NCBI GenBank assembly: GCA_964461025.1
Contig: CAYWSE010000012.1
Location: forward strand, 1-64,000
DNA from: JAHBVL01 sp964461025
GTDB taxonomy: Bacteria > Chloroflexota > Chloroflexia > Thermomicrobiales > UBA6265
Length of the DNA stretch: 64,000 bases
Reading direction: 5' to 3'
The translations under genes and the position numbers were made by a program. A model generated the notes under the pieces. It was not told where the DNA came from, ran no database searches, and worked only from the letters and a program-made list of their open reading frames with translations. Shown here piece after piece: positions 59,339-64,000 of the stretch. Within the stretch, counting starts at the first letter, position 1. Each line of letters opens with the position of its first letter.

Positions 59339-59872
59339 ATGGCCCAATCAATCAGTAGCGAAGCCGTGGAACGCGCCACCGGCAAACCACTTTCATCATG
59401 GATCTCGTTTCTCGATGCGCGTCACGCCGCGGACTTGCCCCATAAAGACATCGCGATTCTGCTCAGCAACGATGGCGATGTGCCTGGCTGGTGGGCGCAA
59501 ATGCTGACGGTCGCCTACGAACAGCACATTGGCCGCCGCGTGCCTGGTCAGGACTGCACCGGTGAATTTTCCGTCTCGGTGTCGAAAACGCTGTCCGGCT
59601 CGATGGACGACGCTCTGGCCTGGTGGATCGATCTCGTCGACGGACGCGATGAATTCTCGGACATCGCCATAACCAGGGGTCCGGACATTTCGGAAACTGA
59701 AAAGTGGCGGTACTGGCGGATCGGACTGGGCGACGGTTCGCGCGTCAATGTCAACATCCACCAGAAAGACGCCGGCAAGGCGAGTCTGGGGATCCAACAC
59801 GAGAAGGTCGAATCGCAGGAACAGATCGAGCACTGGCGCGCATTCTGGAAGGCGTTTCTCAAAGGCGTTTAG
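59339..59872 (+). CDS. DUF4287 / SRPBCC-like protein
   Basis: A 177-residue soluble protein. The N-terminal part ATGKPLSSWISFLDARHAAD with HKDIAILLSNDGDVPGWWAQ and MLTVAYEQHIGRRVPGQ matches DUF4287. The rest (GEFSVSVSKTLSGSMDDALA to the end) is like the SRPBCC ligand-binding fold often joined to it. The function is not established. It overlaps the convergent transporter gene by 4 bp. Confidence 0.85.
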   Translation: MAQSISSEAVERATGKPLSSWISFLDARHAADLPHKDIAILLSNDGDVPGWWAQMLTVAYEQHIGRRVPGQDCTGEFSVSVSKTLSGSMDDALAWWIDLVDGRDEFSDIAITRGPDISETEKWRYWRIGLGDGSRVNVNIHQKDAGKASLGIQHEKVESQEQIEHWRAFWKAFLKGV

Positions 59873-61515
59873 AGAAGACTGGCAAGCAGGATTTGCGCGA
59901 CGACGATTTTGGCGATCATCGCCAGTGGGAACACCATCGCGTAACCACTCGTCGGCAGCTCGTCTCCGGAAAGGTCTTGAGCATACGAAAGCACGGCTGG
60001 CTGCGTCTGCAAGCCGGCCAGCATGCCGATCGCCACACCCATCGGCATGTTGAGCACGCGTCGGGCCGTCCAGAGAGCGGCAAACGCGACCGAAGTGGTC
60101 AACACCGCTCCCGCAGCCAGTAACGCAAGTCCGTGTCCCGACCCTATCACATCACGGAACGCATACCCGGCATTGACACCGATCCCCGCCAGGAAGAGCA
60201 TCAGACCTAGCTGCCGCAGAGTCAGATTGGCGCTGTAGGGAATCGTCCAGACGAGCCGCCCGGTTCTCTCCAATGCACCGAGAATCAACGCAACCACAAG
60301 CGGGCCGCCGGCAATCCCCAGCCTGAATTCGATGCCTCCCGGTAGGGGAATTGGCACCGCGCCGATGCCCAGTCCTATGGCGATGCCAACACTGAACGTC
60401 AGAATGTCGACCTGACTCAACGCCCGGTAGGAGTCCCCGAAAAACGATGTGACAGCGGACATGTTTTCACGACTCGTCACCACCCGTACTCGATCGCCCG
60501 GTTCGAGCACGGTGTCGCCATTCGGCAAGAACTCGATGTCGCCTCGCCTGACGCGAGTGACGATAGCTCCGAAGTTCTGCGGCAAGTTGAGATCCCTGAG
60601 TCGCTGACCGGCGACCGCCGGGTTGCTCACGAAGATGCGGCGATAGTCGAGCGACTCGCGACTGAGATCGAGCTTCGCGCTGCGTTCGACTCCAAGGGCC
60701 TCAGTCGCCTCCTGAAGCGTCCGCTGTTCTCCGATCATCGTGACGAGATCGCCAGGTTTAAGAATGGTCTCGCCGGTGATCAGCCTCGTTTCGCCTTCGC
60801 GATGGAGTCTCCCGAAGATCAGTTCCCACTGGTGCGAATTGGTCAGTTGCTCGACCGTCGCATCTGAAGCGGCAGGATTGGTCACCTCTATCGTCACCGA
60901 GCGCAGCCTTGCGCCAATGCCTTCGAAGCCAGCAGTCTTCGCCCGCTCAGCATCTGCGGCGAGATCGATGTTCCAGCGGCGGTGAAAGAAGGCAATCGCC
61001 ACAATTGCGCCAAACACGCCCATTGGATAGGTGATTGAGTACGTGACAACCGGCGCGGCCAGCATGTCGTCCAGAGGACCGCTGCCCGGATGCTCGGCGA
61101 TGTAATCGAGCACGCCGGCCAACGCTGGTGTGTTCGTCATCGCTCCGGCGAAGAGACCCGCGGTTTCAGTTGCTTCGAGCTCGAGCAGGCTCCAGGCGAG
61201 CGCAGCGATGGCCGCGCCGCCACAGATGGCGCCGATGGTCCAGACAGCCACGATCGCGCCACGGAGCCGAAGCGACCGCGCAAACTCGCGGCCGCTGCTC
61301 AGCCCAATGGTGTAGACAAAGATGACCAACCCAAGTTCGACGATGATGTTCGGAAGCCTGAGTCTCTCATCGATCGCGCCAACTGCCAGTCCGGCGAACA
61401 GGGTGGTCGCGATGCCAGACTGCATCCCGGCGAGGCTCAATCGCCCGAACGGATAGCCAAGGGCAATGACCAGAAAGAGCAGGAAGAGCGGATTCTCCGC
61501 CAGGAAGTTAATCAT
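59869..61515 (-). CDS. YidE/AspT-type transporter with two TrkA-C domains
   Basis: A 548-residue membrane protein with about ten helices in two blocks of the AspT/YidE duplication: LFLVIALGYPFGRLSLAGM and GLVIFVYTIGLSSGREFARS in the first, and LVVALILGALERTGRLVW with LGLMLFLAGIGVNAGYAFRD in the second. Between them lie two TrkA-C (RCK-C) domains (VTIEVTNPAASDATVEQLTN and LDYRRIFVSNPAVAGQRLRD). The family includes the aspartate:alanine antiporter and putative organic-acid transporters. Which substrate moves here is unknown. pckA lies just upstream on the same strand. Confidence 0.9.
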   Translation of the reverse strand: MINFLAENPLFLLFLVIALGYPFGRLSLAGMQSGIATTLFAGLAVGAIDERLRLPNIIVELGLVIFVYTIGLSSGREFARSLRLRGAIVAVWTIGAICGGAAIAALAWSLLELEATETAGLFAGAMTNTPALAGVLDYIAEHPGSGPLDDMLAAPVVTYSITYPMGVFGAIVAIAFFHRRWNIDLAADAERAKTAGFEGIGARLRSVTIEVTNPAASDATVEQLTNSHQWELIFGRLHREGETRLITGETILKPGDLVTMIGEQRTLQEATEALGVERSAKLDLSRESLDYRRIFVSNPAVAGQRLRDLNLPQNFGAIVTRVRRGDIEFLPNGDTVLEPGDRVRVVTSRENMSAVTSFFGDSYRALSQVDILTFSVGIAIGLGIGAVPIPLPGGIEFRLGIAGGPLVVALILGALERTGRLVWTIPYSANLTLRQLGLMLFLAGIGVNAGYAFRDVIGSGHGLALLAAGAVLTTSVAFAALWTARRVLNMPMGVAIGMLAGLQTQPAVLSYAQDLSGDELPTSGYAMVFPLAMIAKIVVAQILLASLL

Positions 61516-61536
61516 CGCCGGGCGCTGCCTTACGCA

Positions 61537-63141
61537 TCAGACCAAAGGACCGGCCTCCTGGACGGCAGCGGGAACGTCTGCGGCAAACTGCGTGAAGTTG
61601 TCGCGGAACATCTTCGCCAGTCTGGAAGCCTGGGCATCGTATCGTTCCGGATCGGCCCACGTTTGTCTGGGATCGAGGAGCTCCTGGGGAACGTCAGGGC
61701 AGCCCTCCGGCACCGCAAGCCCGAAAACGGGATCGAAACGCGTCGGAACATCGTGTAGCCGGCCGTCGAGCGCTGCAGTGATCATCGCGCGCGTATAGGC
61801 GATCTTCATGCGTTCACCTTCGCCATACGGACCGCCAGTCCAACCGGTGTTGACCAGCCAGACGTCCGATTTGTGCTTCTGAATGCGTTCGCCAAGCAAC
61901 CGGGCGTAGACGATCGGCGAGAGCGCCATGAATGGAGCGCCGAAACAGGTGCTGAATGTTGCCGATGGTTCCGTCACACCGCGCTCAGTGCCGGCGACCT
62001 TTGCCGTGTATCCGGAAAGAAAGTGGTACATCGCTTGCTCGGGCGTCAGGCGCGCAATCGGCGGCATCACGCCAAAGGCATCAGCTGTCAACATAATGAT
62101 GTTTGTTGGGTGACCACCCCGGCCCGAATCGGCGGCATTGGGAATGTGGCTGATCGGGTAGGCGGCGCGGGAATTCTCCGTCAGCGAAGCATCATCGAGA
62201 TCGATCCGGCCAGTTCTTGGATCGATCATGACGTTTTCCAGGATCGTTCCAAACCGGCGAGTCGTTTCATAGATTTCCGGTTCGGCGTTCGGGTTGAGCC
62301 GTATCACTTTCGCATAGCAACCCCCTTCCAGGTTGAAGACGCCATCATCGCTCCAGCCGTGTTCGTCGTCGCCGATCAACAGGCGGTTCGGATCGGCTGA
62401 CAATGTCGTTTTCCCCGTACCGGAGAGCCCGAAAAAGATGGCGACATCCCCGTCCTGACTCATGTTCGCCGAGCAGTGCATCGAAAGCACTTCTCGTTGC
62501 GGCAGCAGGTAGTTCATGACTGTGAAGATCGATTTCTTGATTTCCCCGGCGTATTCCGTGCCGCCGATCAACACCATCTTCTCGGCGAAATTGAGCACGA
62601 TGAAGACCTCTGACCGAGTTCCGTCGATCTCCGGCGAAGCGTGGAACCCGGAGGCCTGGATGACAGTAAACTCCGGCTCGAACGCCGGACCCCGTTCGTC
62701 GGCCGGCTGGATGAACATGTTGTGCGCGAACAGGTTGTGCCAGGCGGCCTGAGTGATGACCCGGATCGGCATACGGTAGGCCGGATCGGCTCCGACATCG
62801 CAATCCTGTACGAAGAGATCGCGACCCTGAAGATAGGCGAGCATCTGATGCCGCAGGAGTTCGTAGTGGTCCTGCGAGATTGGCCGGTTGACCTCTCCCC
62901 ACCACACCTTGGCCTCGCTCGACGACTCCTTCACCAGAAAACGGTCGAGCGGAGAGCGTCCGGTGTGATGACCGGTTCGCACAACAAGCGGACCCAGATG
63001 CGCGAGGCGCCCTTCCTGGCGTTTGATCGCCTCCTCATACAGACGCGGCGTGGACAGATTCCAGTAGACATGTCCCGGGTTCTCGATGCCGTGGGCTTCG
63101 AGTGCGGCGCTCGTGTCGTTCGTGTACGGAATAGAACTCAT
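61537..63141 (-). CDS. pckA: Phosphoenolpyruvate carboxykinase (ATP)
   Basis: A 534-residue enzyme that makes PEP from oxaloacetate with ATP, the entry step of gluconeogenesis. Marks are VVRTGHHTGRSPLDRFLVKE, IGGTEYAGEIKKSIFTVMNY, the kinase loop FFGLSGTGKTTLSADPNR near residue 237, IGDDEHGWSD, and NTGWTGGPYGEGERM. All active-site parts are present. ATG at 63141 has AGGAGG before it, ruling out the longer frame. With the transporter after it, an organic-acid use route is possible. Confidence 0.97.
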   Translation of the reverse strand: MSSIPYTNDTSAALEAHGIENPGHVYWNLSTPRLYEEAIKRQEGRLAHLGPLVVRTGHHTGRSPLDRFLVKESSSEAKVWWGEVNRPISQDHYELLRHQMLAYLQGRDLFVQDCDVGADPAYRMPIRVITQAAWHNLFAHNMFIQPADERGPAFEPEFTVIQASGFHASPEIDGTRSEVFIVLNFAEKMVLIGGTEYAGEIKKSIFTVMNYLLPQREVLSMHCSANMSQDGDVAIFFGLSGTGKTTLSADPNRLLIGDDEHGWSDDGVFNLEGGCYAKVIRLNPNAEPEIYETTRRFGTILENVMIDPRTGRIDLDDASLTENSRAAYPISHIPNAADSGRGGHPTNIIMLTADAFGVMPPIARLTPEQAMYHFLSGYTAKVAGTERGVTEPSATFSTCFGAPFMALSPIVYARLLGERIQKHKSDVWLVNTGWTGGPYGEGERMKIAYTRAMITAALDGRLHDVPTRFDPVFGLAVPEGCPDVPQELLDPRQTWADPERYDAQASRLAKMFRDNFTQFAADVPAAVQEAGPLV

Positions 63142-63276
63142 CGTTGCCTCCTGGCCAGTGGCAGCGCAAACCACGCTGCTCGCTTCCATGCACGACAAAG
63201 GTACCGCTTCGGTCGAGCACCGGGCATGGCGAAGCGACTCACAGCGTGTCAGAAAGATGTCAGCTGCGGTGGCATT

Positions 63277-64000
63277 CTATGTCGCTGCCGCTGGGTTCTC
63301 ATCAAGTGGAGCGCCGCAGTTCGGGCAGAGCGCTACATTTCTGCCTTCCCAGATCCCCTGGTGCGCTCGCGACTGGGGGAAACGGCTGTCGCAATATCCA
63401 CAGGTGAGCCACGTTTCACCCTGCACGGACGTGGGTGCGCCGGTCATCGGTACCCCGGTCGCCATCCGAACTGGCGCCTGACTCGGTTGCGACACAAACT
63501 GCTGTAACACAGGATGGTCGCGCACGACAATCGTGTGAGCAACCCGGTCACCGAGACGCTGTCTTGTCGGCGAGACGATCAGCGAGATGAGTCCGGCGAT
63601 CAGCCAGATCATGCCGATCAACCCGAGCAACCAGAAATCTCCGCCCAGCCCGGAGAGCGTAAACGGCGCCTGCCAGAACGCTCCGCGAATGAGCGCACCC
63701 TCCAGCGTTATTGGCGCGCCACTATGCTCCTTGACAACCCGAATGCCAAGCGCCATCTTGCCAACCGTCTGCCCGCCCTTCGTCGCCTCCATCCACACCT
63801 TGTAACCAAGACTGAGCAGCATCGAAATGAACGTGCCACCGAAGGTCGTGGTCGCCGAGAAACTGAACTCGGAGGATTCGGTCTCCCAGACATTGATGCC
63901 GATCAGTTCGAGCAGCAGCAGAATGATCGCCGAAGCAACGAAGAGCAAGATGCCGTCGATGAGGACGGCGCCGATTCTTCTCAGAACAACATCGGTATTC
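63277..64000 (-). CDS. RDD-family membrane protein with C-terminal zinc ribbon (5' end outside window)
   Basis: An open frame that reaches the window edge. The frame reads into RRIGAVLIDGILLFV near the edge, the Arg/Asp-marked first helix of the RDD family, so the real start is beyond position 64000. Helices follow (LFVASAIILLLLELIGI, FGGTFISMLLSLGYKVWM), then GQTVGKMALGIRVVKEHSG, a strong RDD segment, and two more helices. The last 60 residues hold CGYC and CPNC, a zinc ribbon that is unusual for the family. The role is unknown, perhaps ion or small-molecule transport. Confidence 0.85.
   Translation of the reverse strand, partial: NTDVVLRRIGAVLIDGILLFVASAIILLLLELIGINVWETESSEFSFSATTTFGGTFISMLLSLGYKVWMEATKGGQTVGKMALGIRVVKEHSGAPITLEGALIRGAFWQAPFTLSGLGGDFWLLGLIGMIWLIAGLISLIVSPTRQRLGDRVAHTIVVRDHPVLQQFVSQPSQAPVRMATGVPMTGAPTSVQGETWLTCGYCDSRFPQSRAHQGIWEGRNVALCPNCGAPLDENPAAAT

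Noticed and set aside
1..64000. CRISPR arrays, insertion sequences and integrases
   Set aside because: No regularly spaced long direct repeats, transposase motifs or recombinase signatures were seen on either strand.

Overview
The window is a GC-rich chromosomal stretch that is almost entirely coding, with about 55 supported genes on both strands, many in short operons with 1-16 bp overlaps. There are no rRNA or tRNA genes, no insertion sequences and no CRISPR arrays. The gene mix fits a Chloroflexota bacterium, perhaps of the Thermomicrobia: an F420-type luciferase-like oxidoreductase, many GTG and TTG starts, exported proteins with Ser-Pro-Val-Ala tails, a c-di-AMP receptor of the DarA type, a baseplate-J-like envelope protein in front of ruvX, and an ECF vitamin transporter. 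This lineage is an inference from gene content, not a database result.

Layout. 1-3.4 kb: two small membrane proteins, a cupin and an SDR dehydrogenase in one operon, then a degenerate FGGY sugar-kinase homologue. 3.6-4.8 kb: rpsP-khpA-rimM. 4.8-6.8 kb: a nucleoside phosphorylase-superfamily enzyme and a DUF1634/TauE exporter pair. 6.9-11.7 kb: the most striking locus. Heptad repeats and a cobalamin riboswitch precede four coupled genes: an exported alpha/alpha-toroid protein, a DUF4430 membrane-anchored protein, EcfT, and a fused double EcfA ATPase. 11.8-17.7 kb: pdxH, lon, an M50 protease and an MFS exporter. 17.7-23.8 kb: a large exported duplicated protein with one HExxH copy, a Tat-type rhodanese lacking the catalytic Cys, a SIMPL protein, and an anti-sigma/ECF-sigma pair behind a near-consensus promoter. 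23.9-28 kb: an LLM oxidoreductase, an M20 peptidase and two uncharacterised proteins.

28-38 kb: B12-dependent metH, a PD-(D/E)XK-like protein, a ChbG-type deacetylase, metG, a GNAT/DUF1778 toxin-antitoxin pair, a 640-bp gene-free region with a bidirectional terminator and foldable sequence, and an ArsR-type regulator with an autoregulatory-looking promoter. 38-48.9 kb: a cupin, a DUF2325 protein, alaS, the baseplate-J-like protein, ruvX, darA, a catalytically dead S2P/CBS homologue, a sirtuin, an IolE-like isomerase and a zinc-ribbon DnaJ protein. 48.9-53.9 kb: dxs-rsmG-DUF402 on the minus strand and a DUF1786 protein. 54-58 kb: a MacB/FtsX-type ABC exporter. 58-64 kb: a MerR regulator with an orphan partner, a DUF4287 protein, a YidE/AspT-type transporter, pckA and an RDD membrane protein cut by the window edge.

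Functional links. The riboswitch-controlled operon looks like a cobalamin capture and uptake module. MetH, 16 kb away, is a B12 consumer. The capture part resembles animal transcobalamin/intrinsic factor split into its two domains, and no S-component is encoded beside the ECF T and A parts. A second theme is dead-enzyme homologues: an FGGY kinase without its phosphate loop, a rhodanese without Cys, an S2P protease without HExxH, and the second half of the duplicated zincin-like protein.
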